Positions 30,714 to 38,947 of a stretch of DNA of 41,927 nucleotides are shown here, piece by piece (within the stretch, counting starts at the first letter, position 1; each line of letters opens with the position of its first letter). A model generated the notes under the pieces. It saw only the letters and a list, made by a program, of their open reading frames with translations, had not been told where the DNA came from and searched no databases. A program made the position numbers and the translations under genes. This DNA is from Actinomycetes bacterium. Lineage in GTDB: Bacteria > Actinomycetota > Acidimicrobiia > Acidimicrobiales > Poriferisodalaceae. The stretch lies in contig JAAETH010000404.1 in assembly GCA_024228575.1 (NCBI GenBank), positions 1 to 41,927 of the forward strand, read 5' to 3'.

Positions 30714-33700
30714 GTGAATGACGAACCATCGCAGCTGGGCCCGAACTCGTGGTTGGTCGACGAGATGTACGAGACCTACAGCGCCAACCCTGGCGCCGTC
30801 GATCCCCGGTGGCGTGAGTACTTCGACACTGGCGGCGAGACGGCGGCCCGCCAAAGTGCCATCGACGGCGAATCCGATCAACCCGCCATCGATGCGACTA
30901 TCGGTACGTCGAGTTGGCCCGAGCCTGTGGGCAGCGAGCCCTCCCCACCCGTTGCAGCCCAAACGCCTGCTGCGACTGCGGTCACGGGCCCCGAAATCGA
31001 ACCCCTTCGCGGAGCGGCTGCCCGAATCGTCTCGAACATGGAGTCGAGCCTCGAGGTGCCAACCGCAACCTCGTACCGTCAGGTGCCGGCCAAGTTGCTC
31101 GAGGTCAACCGCAAGATCCTGAACGGGCATCTCGGGCGTACCAGCCAGGGCAAGGTGTCGTTCACCCACCTCATCGCCTACGCCATCGTGGAAGCAACTG
31201 CGTCTGTTTCTGCCATGCGCAATACGTTCGATCGCGACGAGCAGGGCAAACCTGGTGTCGTCAGACACGAACACATCGGCCTCGGTCTGGCCGTGGACGT
31301 CGAGAAGCGCGACGGTTCGCGCGGCCTGATGGTTCCGTGTATCAAGGATGCCGACACACTCGATTTCAAGTCGTTCGTCGACACGTACAACGACCTCGTC
31401 AGCCGCACCTTGAGCAACAAGATCACCGTCGACGACTTCAGCGGAACAACCCTGTCGCTCACCAACGTCGGTGGTATCGGCACCCTTCAGTCGGTTCCGC
31501 GCCTCATGCCAGGCCAGACCGCCATCATCGGCGTGGGCGCAATCGACTTTCCGGCCGAGTTCTCGGGTTCTGACCCGACAACCCTCGCCGAGGTCGGGGT
31601 GTCCAAGGTCATCACGGTGTCGAACACCTACGACCATCGCGTTGTGCAAGGCGCCGAGTCAGGCATGTTCCTTCGTCGTGTGCACGAGTTGTTGCTCGGC
31701 GGTGACGAGTTCTACGAGCGCCTCTTCGACTCGCTCGGTGTGCCCTATGCAGCGGTCAAGTGGCGGCGCGACATCAATCCCCACCGCTCGATCTCTCCGA
31801 TGCTCGAGAAGCAGATGCAGGTGCGGAAGCTGGTGCAGATGTACCGGGTGCGCGGCCATCTCATCGCAGACCTCGATCCCCTCAGCCTGCAGGACAGGCC
31901 CATGCCAGACGAACTCGACCCGGCTACGTACGGCCTGACGATATGGGATCTCGATCGCGAGTTCTTGACCGACGACCTCGGCGGGACGGAGTGGCTGACT
32001 CTCGGAGACATGCTCGGTGTGTTGCGCGACGCCTACTGCCGAACGATCGGCGTCGAGTACATGCACATCCAGGACGCAGACGAGAAATCCTGGATCCAGT
32101 CGAAGGTCGAGGTCAAGAAGGAGCCGCTCTCCGAACGCGATCGGGGTCACCTGCTGTTTCGGCTCAGCCAGGCCGAGGCGTTCGAGACATTCCTCGGGCG
32201 CCGATATGTGGGCCACAAACGATTTGGTATCGAAGGCGCCGAGTCTGCCATCCCACTGATCGACGCCGTCATCGAGTCGGCAGCCGATGCCGGGATGGCT
32301 CACGTGGTCATGGGTATGGCTCACCGGGGTCGGCTCAACGTGCTCGCCAACATCATGGGCAAGTCATATGAGGAGCTCTTCCGTCAGTTCGAGGGCTACG
32401 TCAGCCCCGACACGATCCAGGGCACGGGCGATGTCAAGTATCACCTCGGTGCCAAGACCATGTTCTCGGCGCGGTCCGGGTCGCAGATCCCGGTAACGCT
32501 GGTGGCGAACCCGAGCCACCTCGAAGCCGTCGACCCCGTTGTTATTGGGGTGGTCCGCGCCCTGCAGGACGGCCTCAAACAGGACGGCTCGTTCGCAGCT
32601 CTGCCGCTGCTGGTTCACGGCGACGCGGCTTTTGCCGGACAGGGTGTTGTCGCCGAGACGCTCAACACGTCTCGCATACCCGGCTTCCGGGTTGGTGGCA
32701 CCGTCCACATCGTCATCAACAACCAGGTGGGTTATACGACCTTGCCAGAACAATCGCGCTCTGGCACCTATGCGACCGAAGTCGCGAAGATGGTTCAGGC
32801 GCCGATCTTCCACGTGAACGGTGACGATCCAGAGGCGGTTCTTCGTGTGGCGCGTTGGGCGTTCGAGTACCGCCAGGAGTACAACAAGGATGTCGTCATC
32901 GACATGGTGTGTTTCCGGCGTCAGGGGCACAACGAGGGTGACGATCCGTCCTACACCCAGCCACTGATGTACGAGCGCATCGACCGTCATGTCGGGGTAC
33001 GCCAGCACTACACGAACGCTCTGGTGCATCGGGGCGACATCACGGCCGATGAGGCAGACGCCGAGCTGGAGCAGTTCTCGAACTGGCTCCAGGTCGTGCT
33101 CGACAGCACCAGGGCCTCGGCCCCAGACGAGCAGCCGCGCTCGGTCCCGCCCGAAGCGTTCGTCGCTGACTTCACTCCTATCGATACCGGCGTCGAGCGC
33201 TCGGTGCTAGACCGGGTCAACAATGCCCTCGATGCGTATCCCGAGGGTTTTGCTCCCCACCCAAAACTCGCCCGCCAGTTCTCTGCCAGGCGTCAGATGT
33301 ACGAGGGTGGTCAGGTCGACTGGGGGCTCGCCGAGATCCTCGCGTACGGAACCCTGTTGCTCGATCACACACCTATTCGCATCACCGGACAGGACACGCG
33401 CCGCGGCACTTTCGCTCACCGTCACTCGGTCTTGGTCGATCATGTCGACGAGACCGAGTTCGTGCCGCTCGCAGAGATGGCGGCCGATCAGGCGCCGTTC
33501 TGGATCTACGACTCGATGTTGTCGGAGTACGCGGGACTCGGGTTCGAGTACGGCTACTCCCTGATCGACCGCAGTGCCCTCGTGGTGTGGGAGGCCCAGT
33601 TCGGTGACTTCGTCAACGGCGCCCAGATCATCATCGATCAGTTCATCGCCGCCGCCGAAGACAAGTGGAACCAGAAGAGCGGCCTGGTGATGCTCCTGCC

Positions 33701-34331
33701 CCACGGCTACGAGGGCCAGGGACCCGAGCACAGCTCGGCACGCATCGAGCGGTTCCTCACGCTCTGTGCCGAGGGAAACATGACGGTCGCAAATGCGACG
33801 ACCGCGGCTCAATTCTTCCACCTGCTTCGACGTCAGGTGAAGGCCAAGAACGAACGTCCACTTGTCATATTCACTCCCAAGTCGCTGCTGCGCAGCAAGG
33901 CGGCACGTTCATCCGTGACCGAGCTCGAGACCGGCGGTTGGATGCCGGTGCTCGACGACCCTGGTGTTTCGGATCCGGCAGTGGTCGAGCGCATCGTCTT
34001 GTGCTCGGGCAAGGTTGCGTACGACGCCATGGCGCATCGAGACTCGACCGGGCGAAGGCTGGCGATCATCCGGCTCGAGCAGCTGTACCCATGGCCAGAG
34101 GATCAGGTCGCCGAACTGATGGCGCAGTATCCGAACGCGACCTCGGTCGTATGGCTTCAGGAAGAGCCGGCGAACATGGGTGCGTGGGCATTTGTCCGTG
34201 GTCGGGTCGACGACGGACAGCTTCCCATCGCAGATCTTCGACTGGTGGGCCGGCCCGAATCGGGAAGCCCGGCATGTGGATCGCTCGGAGTGCACCAGCA
34301 CGAGTTCGAGAAGCTCATGGGGGAGCTCTAG
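30714..34331 (+). CDS. kgd: Multifunctional 2-oxoglutarate decarboxylase/dehydrogenase (E2-E1 fusion)
   Basis: A 1205-residue protein of the actinobacterial Kgd/OdhA type. The N-terminal LGPNSWLVDEMYETYSANPG is the usual E1 leader. A catalytic E2 acyltransferase domain follows (about 90-350), with NTYDHRVVQGAESGMFLRRV carrying His308. There is no lipoyl domain, as normal for this family. The E1 part begins near 380: GMAHRGRLNVLANIMGKSYE, the thiamine-diphosphate motif HGDAAFAGQG ... VINNQVGYTT, and RRQGHNEGDDPSYTQP. It oxidatively or non-oxidatively decarboxylates 2-oxoglutarate in the TCA cycle and is usually controlled by the FHA protein GarA/OdhI. The GTG start is leaderless, preceded by TACCAT at 7 nt. 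Length and motifs are complete. Confidence 0.96.
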   Translation: MNDEPSQLGPNSWLVDEMYETYSANPGAVDPRWREYFDTGGETAARQSAIDGESDQPAIDATIGTSSWPEPVGSEPSPPVAAQTPAATAVTGPEIEPLRGAAARIVSNMESSLEVPTATSYRQVPAKLLEVNRKILNGHLGRTSQGKVSFTHLIAYAIVEATASVSAMRNTFDRDEQGKPGVVRHEHIGLGLAVDVEKRDGSRGLMVPCIKDADTLDFKSFVDTYNDLVSRTLSNKITVDDFSGTTLSLTNVGGIGTLQSVPRLMPGQTAIIGVGAIDFPAEFSGSDPTTLAEVGVSKVITVSNTYDHRVVQGAESGMFLRRVHELLLGGDEFYERLFDSLGVPYAAVKWRRDINPHRSISPMLEKQMQVRKLVQMYRVRGHLIADLDPLSLQDRPMPDELDPATYGLTIWDLDREFLTDDLGGTEWLTLGDMLGVLRDAYCRTIGVEYMHIQDADEKSWIQSKVEVKKEPLSERDRGHLLFRLSQAEAFETFLGRRYVGHKRFGIEGAESAIPLIDAVIESAADAGMAHVVMGMAHRGRLNVLANIMGKSYEELFRQFEGYVSPDTIQGTGDVKYHLGAKTMFSARSGSQIPVTLVANPSHLEAVDPVVIGVVRALQDGLKQDGSFAALPLLVHGDAAFAGQGVVAETLNTSRIPGFRVGGTVHIVINNQVGYTTLPEQSRSGTYATEVAKMVQAPIFHVNGDDPEAVLRVARWAFEYRQEYNKDVVIDMVCFRRQGHNEGDDPSYTQPLMYERIDRHVGVRQHYTNALVHRGDITADEADAELEQFSNWLQVVLDSTRASAPDEQPRSVPPEAFVADFTPIDTGVERSVLDRVNNALDAYPEGFAPHPKLARQFSARRQMYEGGQVDWGLAEILAYGTLLLDHTPIRITGQDTRRGTFAHRHSVLVDHVDETEFVPLAEMAADQAPFWIYDSMLSEYAGLGFEYGYSLIDRSALVVWEAQFGDFVNGAQIIIDQFIAAAEDKWNQKSGLVMLLPHGYEGQGPEHSSARIERFLTLCAEGNMTVANATTAAQFFHLLRRQVKAKNERPLVIFTPKSLLRSKAARSSVTELETGGWMPVLDDPGVSDPAVVERIVLCSGKVAYDAMAHRDSTGRRLAIIRLEQLYPWPEDQVAELMAQYPNATSVVWLQEEPANMGAWAFVRGRVDDGQLPIADLRLVGRPESGSPACGSLGVHQHEFEKLMGEL

Positions 34332-34348
34332 GCGAACCCTGTTTCCAC

Positions 34349-34996
34349 TCAGATGAGATCGACGCCTACGTGTGTGCTCAGCTCGGTGAGGGCCTCGTCG
34401 GGATCGATGACCTTGATGGCGATCATGCCGAGTTGGTGGGCAGCCTTGCAGTTGATCCCCAGGTCGTCGAGGTAGACGGCGTCGGTTGCTTCGACCCTCA
34501 TCATCTCACACGCCATCGTGTAGATCTCGGGGCTCGGCTTGCGAACGCCGACCTTCGAGGACTCGACGACGACCTCGAAGCGATCGAGGACCTCTCGCAT
34601 CTGTGAGGCACCGCTCGAGTTGCGAGCCATCGAAGCGCCCTCGCCCACGGACGCGTTGTTCGTGATCGCACCGATCCTCACACCCGCGCCGACGAGGCGG
34701 TCAAGTGCCTCGACCATCTGAGATCGGATCGAACCGCTGAGGCAGTCGAGCACTTCGCGACCATCGACCTCCAGGCCCAAAGCCAGCCCTTCGGCGTTGA
34801 AGATGTTGACGAATTCGTCGGCCGTGACCTCGTTGCGCTCGAGTTTCGCCCATGCGTTCGTGTCGGGATTGGTCGCGTTGATAGTACGAATCGAATCGGG
34901 TGGAAGCCCGACGCGACTCTCGTATTCGGCGAATCTCTCGAAGGGGCTGGTGGTGATGACACCCCCGAGATCGAACAGGACAACCGGTCTGGTCAT
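34349..34996 (-). CDS. HAD-IA family phosphatase, ACAD10 N-terminal-like
   Basis: A 215-residue HAD hydrolase. Motif I is VLFDLGGVITTSPFERFAEY (nucleophile Asp9; Gly replaces the second Asp, as in related ACAD10-type proteins). INATNPDTNAWAKLERNEVT is characteristic of this subgroup, motif II is AITNNAS, motif III has the Lys of SSKVGVRKPSPEIYT, and motif IV is VYLDDLGINCKAAHQLGM. Relatives fuse to aminoglycoside-phosphotransferase-like and acyl-CoA dehydrogenase domains in 4-hydroxyacid metabolism; this one is free-standing. The ATG shares a 28-bp control region with the divergent nuclease-fusion gene, and TAGCTT lies 8 nt before it. Confidence 0.88.
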   Translation of the reverse strand: MTRPVVLFDLGGVITTSPFERFAEYESRVGLPPDSIRTINATNPDTNAWAKLERNEVTADEFVNIFNAEGLALGLEVDGREVLDCLSGSIRSQMVEALDRLVGAGVRIGAITNNASVGEGASMARNSSGASQMREVLDRFEVVVESSKVGVRKPSPEIYTMACEMMRVEATDAVYLDDLGINCKAAHQLGMIAIKVIDPDEALTELSTHVGVDLI

Positions 34997-35004
34997 GGCG
35001 CACG

Positions 35005-35014
35005 AAGCTACCCT
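35005..35014. promoter_or_regulatory. Overlapping divergent -10 elements sharing one TA
   Basis: AAGCTACCCT contains TAGCTT on the minus strand (35010-35005, 8 nt from the HAD ATG) and TACCCT on the plus strand (35009-35014, 10 nt from the ATG at 35025). Both use the same central TA. Only 28 bp separate the two start codons. Confidence 0.5.
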
Positions 35015-35024
35015 GGCCTCACAC

Positions 35025-36269
35025 ATGACCACACATCTGGTAGTCGACGGCTCGAACATCGCGACAGAGGGCCGCAAGACGCCCTCTCTCAAACAACTCG
35101 AGGAGGCCGTCAAGGAGTTCCTGGTCGAACGACCTCACGATCACGTTGTTGTGATGGTCGATGCTTCGTTCCCGAACCGGATCGACAAGTCCGAGCTTGG
35201 GAGATACGAGAAGCTCGTCGATTCCGGTTGGCTGATCACGCCGCCCGCCGGTGCGATCGGTCGCGGAGACGCGTTCATCTTGAGGGTCGCCATCAAGGCC
35301 GATGCTCGAGTCCTGTCCAACGATTCGTTCCAAGAGTTTCATGGTGACCACGACTGGCTCTTCGAGGAGGGTCGCCTGGTGGGTGGCAAGCCGGTTCCCG
35401 CTGTCGGGTGGGTGTTCGTCGACAGGGCCCCGGTGCGAGGGGCTACCAGCCGCCGTGCGGTTCGTGATGCCAAACGCAAGGAATCGAGCCCTCCGCCGAG
35501 TGCCCCAGAAGCTTCGGTGCCAGAGCCGCCGAAGGCGTCGACGCGGCGACGCACCCGAAAGGTCGGCGACAAGTCGGGCGAATCCGATGTGCCCATGCCT
35601 CCGGCATCGCCTGCCCAAACAGCGGACAAGCCGACCGTCAACCAGCCTGCCGAGTTCGTTGCGTTTGTGGCGTCGAACCTGCCCGGTTCGACGGTTACGG
35701 CCATCGTCGATTCGTTCACGTCCCACGGTGCCTACGCCAAGGTCGGGTCGACCACCTGCTACGTCCCCCTCCGCTTGATGGGCGACCCTCCCCCTCGCAG
35801 CGCGCGCGATGTTCTCGAGGTCGGCGACTCGGTCGAGTTCATCGTCCAGTCCACCGATCCGGCGCGGAACGCGATCGACCTTGCCCTTGTCCCCAACGAC
35901 GAGACGCCAAAACCACCACGAAAGGCCCCGGTCAAACGCAAGAGGGCCGCCAAGAAGACCGCAGCGAAGAAGACGACCGCCAAGACGACCGCCAAGAAGA
36001 CCGCTGCCAAGAAGACCACTGCGAAGAAGACGGCTGCGAAGAAGACGGCTGCGAAGAAGACCGCTGCCAAGAAGCAGACGGCGGAGAAGGTCCCGGTAGG
36101 TCGCAGCGCGAAGAAGACCACCGCCCAGGAGGCGCCCACAGACAAGGGCGCGAAGAAGGCCTCGAGTCGCAAACGAACCGCGAAGAAGGCCGCGACGAAG
36201 AAGGCGGGAACGACCAAGGCGCCGGCGAAGAGGACGGTTACCCGCAAGAGGTCGGCGTCCAAGAACTAA
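35025..36269 (+). CDS. NYN/Zc3h12a-like ribonuclease - S1-like RNA-binding - histone H1-like lysine-rich fusion
   Basis: A 414-residue three-part protein. Residues 1-135 are a NYN/PIN-like nuclease: LVVDGSNIATEG (acidic residue Asp8), VVVMVDASFP and GRGDAFILRVAIKADARVLS with SNDSF. Residues 140-205 are a Pro/Ser/Arg linker. Residues 222-289 look like an S1/OB strand set (VTAIVDSFTSHGAYAKVG ... VGDSVEFIVQSTDPARNAID). From 300 to the end is a Lys/Ala/Thr tail of AAKKT repeats like bacterial histone H1 homologs. The likely job is RNA cleavage with strong nucleic-acid tethering; targets unknown. ATG 35025 is chosen because homology starts at MTTHLVVDGSN; an in-frame ATG at 34995 would collide with the divergent HAD start. 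Moderate confidence for S1. Confidence 0.82.
   Translation: MTTHLVVDGSNIATEGRKTPSLKQLEEAVKEFLVERPHDHVVVMVDASFPNRIDKSELGRYEKLVDSGWLITPPAGAIGRGDAFILRVAIKADARVLSNDSFQEFHGDHDWLFEEGRLVGGKPVPAVGWVFVDRAPVRGATSRRAVRDAKRKESSPPPSAPEASVPEPPKASTRRRTRKVGDKSGESDVPMPPASPAQTADKPTVNQPAEFVAFVASNLPGSTVTAIVDSFTSHGAYAKVGSTTCYVPLRLMGDPPPRSARDVLEVGDSVEFIVQSTDPARNAIDLALVPNDETPKPPRKAPVKRKRAAKKTAAKKTTAKTTAKKTAAKKTTAKKTAAKKTAAKKTAAKKQTAEKVPVGRSAKKTTAQEAPTDKGAKKASSRKRTAKKAATKKAGTTKAPAKRTVTRKRSASKN
36006..36065 (+). repeat. 15-bp tandem repeat encoding AAKKT units
   Basis: Four 15-bp units (36006, 36021, 36036, 36051). Units 2 and 3 are identical; units 1 and 4 have few changes. They encode the five-residue AAKKT/TAKKT module of the lysine-rich tail. 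Length variation between strains is expected. Confidence 0.85.
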
Positions 36270-36306
36270 CACGGTCGTCGAAGACGTCGCTGTCGTGCCC
36301 GGCTCA

Positions 36307-36312
36307 TAGGCT
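36307..36312 (+). promoter_or_regulatory. -10 element (TAGGCT), leaderless start of xthA
   Basis: TAGGCT ends 6 nt before the xthA ATG at 36319. No Shine-Dalgarno sequence is present. Confidence 0.5.
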
Positions 36313-36318
36313 CGGGCC

Positions 36319-37086
36319 ATGCGCTTGGCCACCTGGAACGTGAACTCGCTCAACGCTCGCCTCGAACGTGTCGACGAATGGCTCGGCTACGCGTCGCCCG
36401 ATGTGTTGTGCCTCCAGGAGACCAAGATGGCGACGGAGAACTTCCCCCACGCCCACTTCACCGAGCTCGGATACGAGTCGGTCCATGTGGGTCAAGGACA
36501 GTGGAACGGTGTCGCGATCCTGTCTCGTGTCGGCATCGACGAGGTCCACGAGAACTTCGCCGAAGGCATCGAACCAGACGAGGAGGCACGGCTCGTGTCT
36601 GCGGTGTGTGCGGGAGTCAAGGTCACCTCCGTGTACGTTCCAAACGGCCGTGCCGTCGACGACGACCACTACGTCTACAAGCTCGACTGGCTCGACAGGT
36701 TGCGTCGACACGTCGACACCATCGCCTCGCCATCCGACGATGTCGTCGTGGCCGGCGATTTCAACATCGCCCCTGCCGACATGGATGTCTGGGACGTCGC
36801 CAGGACCTCAGGTGGAACCCACGTGACCGCGGCCGAGCGGAACCGGCTCGACGAACTCGCCCAGTGGGGTCTCACCGATGTGTTCCGAGCCCACCACGAA
36901 GACGACGGCCTGTACTCGTGGTGGGACTATCGCGGAGGCGCCTTCCACAAACGCGAGGGAATGCGCATCGACCTCACGCTGGCGACGCCGTCGGTTGTCG
37001 AAGCATCCACGTTCGCCCTCATCGACCGGAACGCGAGAAAGGGCACACAGCCCTCCGACCACGCCCCCGTTCTCATCGATTTCTGA
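36319..37086 (+). CDS. xthA: Exodeoxyribonuclease III / AP endonuclease
   Basis: A 255-residue member of the ExoIII (EEP) family, full length. MRLATWNVNSLNARL supplies the metal-binding Asn7, LCLQETKM the metal ligand Glu34, VYVPNGR the conserved loop, VVAGDFNIAPADMDVWD the Asp/Asn pair, RIDLTLAT the next acidic site, and SDHAPVLIDF the terminal Asp-His pair. It cleaves the backbone at abasic sites and removes 3' blocks in base-excision repair, in the cytoplasm. The 3' end overlaps the convergent UvrD-like helicase gene by 14 nt. A leaderless start is likely (TAGGCT at 6 nt). Confidence 0.93.
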   Translation: MRLATWNVNSLNARLERVDEWLGYASPDVLCLQETKMATENFPHAHFTELGYESVHVGQGQWNGVAILSRVGIDEVHENFAEGIEPDEEARLVSAVCAGVKVTSVYVPNGRAVDDDHYVYKLDWLDRLRRHVDTIASPSDDVVVAGDFNIAPADMDVWDVARTSGGTHVTAAERNRLDELAQWGLTDVFRAHHEDDGLYSWWDYRGGAFHKREGMRIDLTLATPSVVEASTFALIDRNARKGTQPSDHAPVLIDF

Positions 37087-38923
37087 CTGGGCGCAGCACC
37101 TTCAGAATTGATTCGTGGTCTCGGCGGAGGCGCATCGCAGACAGGCCGCTGGCCTCGCGTAGCTCGTCGACGGTCTGGGGGTTCGACCGTGCGATGTCTG
37201 AGACGACCTCGTGGCGCAGGATGGCTTCTGGATCGATTCGACGAGACCTTGCGGTGCGGTCGCGCCATCGCAGCAGGCGTTCGCGTCTCGCCTGCACGAC
37301 GGGATCCCGGTCGGGATCGGTGCGGCGACGCGCCTGAGCGAGGAAGTGTTCTCTCTGCTCTGCGGCAGCGGGAACCGGAAGAGGGTCGCCTGCATCGATC
37401 GAGGTGAGCCACCGCGACGGAGACCGCTCCCTCTCTCGGTCTCCGATGCGTCGGCTGTGGCACCACGACAGGTGGATGGTCCTTTCGGCCCGCGTCACGG
37501 CCACGTAGGCCAGTCGGCGTTCCTCGGCGCTGTCGTTCATCGGCACGAGACCCTCCTCGGCGCCGATGATCTGGACGTGAGGCCACTCGAGCCCCTTCGC
37601 CGCATGGAAGGTGACGAGGTCGACGACATCGTTGTCGGATCCGACATCGCCGGCTCGTACCGTCAACAGCCAGGCGGCGAACCCGCTGCCGTGAGGATCC
37701 TGGGTCTGTGAGCAGTACTCGCGTGCGAGTTCGAGGACCGCCCAGACCGGCTGGTTCTCGTCGGTGTCATCATTCTCGAGTTCGAGGTCGATCAGAGTCG
37801 TCGAAAACGCCGGACCGCAGCGTTTCAGCGCGTCGAGAACGGCCACCGCGTCGGGGTCCTTCGACAGAGCCCCCCGTGCCCTGATCCGATGGGGCAACCC
37901 AGCCGAGGCCAGGCGGGTGGCTACGACGTCCAGCTGGGCGTTTGTCCTGGCGAGTACCGCATGATCCGACCATCGCCCGCCCTGGCTGTGAGCCCACCGA
38001 ATACGGGCGGCGACGTCGTCGGCTTCGGCTTCTGGGTTGGGGTGGTCTGTGATGGTCGGGCGGGCTCCGACCTGATGGCGGACGACGGTCTCGCGTTTGC
38101 CGAGAATCGCCTGAGCGGCAGTGACGATCGGGGCGGCCGACCGATGGTTTGTGTCGAGTGTGACCGTTGCGGCCTCGGGAAACCACCGTTCGAAGTCGAC
38201 CAGATAACGAGCGTCGGCCCCGTTCCACTCGTAGATTGCCTGATCGGGGTCGCCGACCACGCAGAGATCGTCGCGGCCGCCGAGCCAGGCCAAGAGCAGT
38301 TCGAACTGGGCCCTGTTCACGTCCTGGAACTCGTCGACGAAGAAATACCTGAACCGCCACTGCTGAGCTTCGGCGAACGATCGGTCCTCGCGGAGCAGGC
38401 GCGCGCACTCGACGAGGATGTCGTCGAAGTCGATCATGTTCTGTCGCCGTTTGTGCTGGATGTACCGCTCGAGCAGAGTGGCTTCGATGTGGTTGCTCGG
38501 ATCGCTTCGCGAAGCGATCGCCGTCTCGACCGCCGGTGCTGCTCGCGCCTGCTGCGGGTTGTCGGCGAGGGTACGCAGGACCGCCACCCGACTGGCGATG
38601 ATGCGAGGGGGCATTCGGCCGCGATCGATGTGGTGTTGGCGAAGCTGCTGGAGAGCCAGCGAGTGGAACGTTCCGACAGGACCGAGGTCGCGGATGCCTG
38701 CGGCCGCCAGCCGCTGACGCAGCTCGTTTGCTGCCCTTCGCGTGAAGGTCAACGTCATCGATCGCCTCGGATCGATCTCGTCGCGAGCTCGGCGTGCGAT
38801 ACGGGCGGTGAGGACTCGGGTCTTTCCCGATCCGGGGCCAGCGAGGATGCGAAGTGTTGGCGACGGATGGTCTACCGCCGCCTGTTGCGACGGATCGAGC
38901 TCTGGCTCTCTCCGCTCACTCAT
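37073..38923 (-). CDS. uvrD2: UvrD2-like superfamily 1 DNA helicase with C-terminal HRDC domain
   Basis: A 616-residue SF1A helicase. Motifs: Q-motif LDPSQQAAVDHP, Walker A LAGPGSGKT (27-35), Ia LTFTRRAANELRQRL, II FVDEFQDVN (DEFQD 197-201), III GDPDQAIYEWNGAD, IV-V TFHAAKGLEWPHVQIIGAEE and VI RRLAYVAVTRAE. The last 80 residues (EAILRHEVVSDIARSNPQTV and following) form an HRDC domain as in mycobacterial UvrD2. It should unwind DNA 3'-5' in repair. The tail overlaps xthA by 14 nt on the opposite strand. ATG 38923 fits homology, and TAGCGT lies 7 nt upstream; a longer open frame upstream would read through the divergent gene and is rejected. Confidence 0.9.
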   Translation of the reverse strand: MSERREPELDPSQQAAVDHPSPTLRILAGPGSGKTRVLTARIARRARDEIDPRRSMTLTFTRRAANELRQRLAAAGIRDLGPVGTFHSLALQQLRQHHIDRGRMPPRIIASRVAVLRTLADNPQQARAAPAVETAIASRSDPSNHIEATLLERYIQHKRRQNMIDFDDILVECARLLREDRSFAEAQQWRFRYFFVDEFQDVNRAQFELLLAWLGGRDDLCVVGDPDQAIYEWNGADARYLVDFERWFPEAATVTLDTNHRSAAPIVTAAQAILGKRETVVRHQVGARPTITDHPNPEAEADDVAARIRWAHSQGGRWSDHAVLARTNAQLDVVATRLASAGLPHRIRARGALSKDPDAVAVLDALKRCGPAFSTTLIDLELENDDTDENQPVWAVLELAREYCSQTQDPHGSGFAAWLLTVRAGDVGSDNDVVDLVTFHAAKGLEWPHVQIIGAEEGLVPMNDSAEERRLAYVAVTRAERTIHLSWCHSRRIGDRERERSPSRWLTSIDAGDPLPVPAAAEQREHFLAQARRRTDPDRDPVVQARRERLLRWRDRTARSRRIDPEAILRHEVVSDIARSNPQTVDELREASGLSAMRLRRDHESILKVLRPVRNR

Positions 38924-38930
38924 GGTCTGG

Positions 38931-38940
38931 ACGCTACCGT
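38931..38940. promoter_or_regulatory. Overlapping divergent -10 elements sharing one TA
   Basis: ACGCTACCGT contains TAGCGT on the minus strand (38936-38931, 7 nt from the helicase ATG) and TACCGT on the plus strand (38935-38940, 7 nt from the ATG at 38948). Only 24 bp separate the two start codons. Confidence 0.55.
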
Positions 38941-38947
38941 CCTTGGA

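Noticed and set aside
30714-34331. Fusion of an acyltransferase to an E1 subunit as a sequencing or frameshift artefact
   Set aside because: The E2-E1 fusion is the normal architecture of actinobacterial Kgd/OdhA.
36006-36065. CRISPR-like short repeats
   Set aside because: Units are contiguous 15-mers in frame with a protein; there are no spacers and no cas genes.
35019-36353. Minus-strand frame with Leu/Arg or Phe/Ala/Val repeats opposite the lysine-rich tail
   Set aside because: The repeats are the reverse complement of the AAKKT codons; not a real membrane protein.
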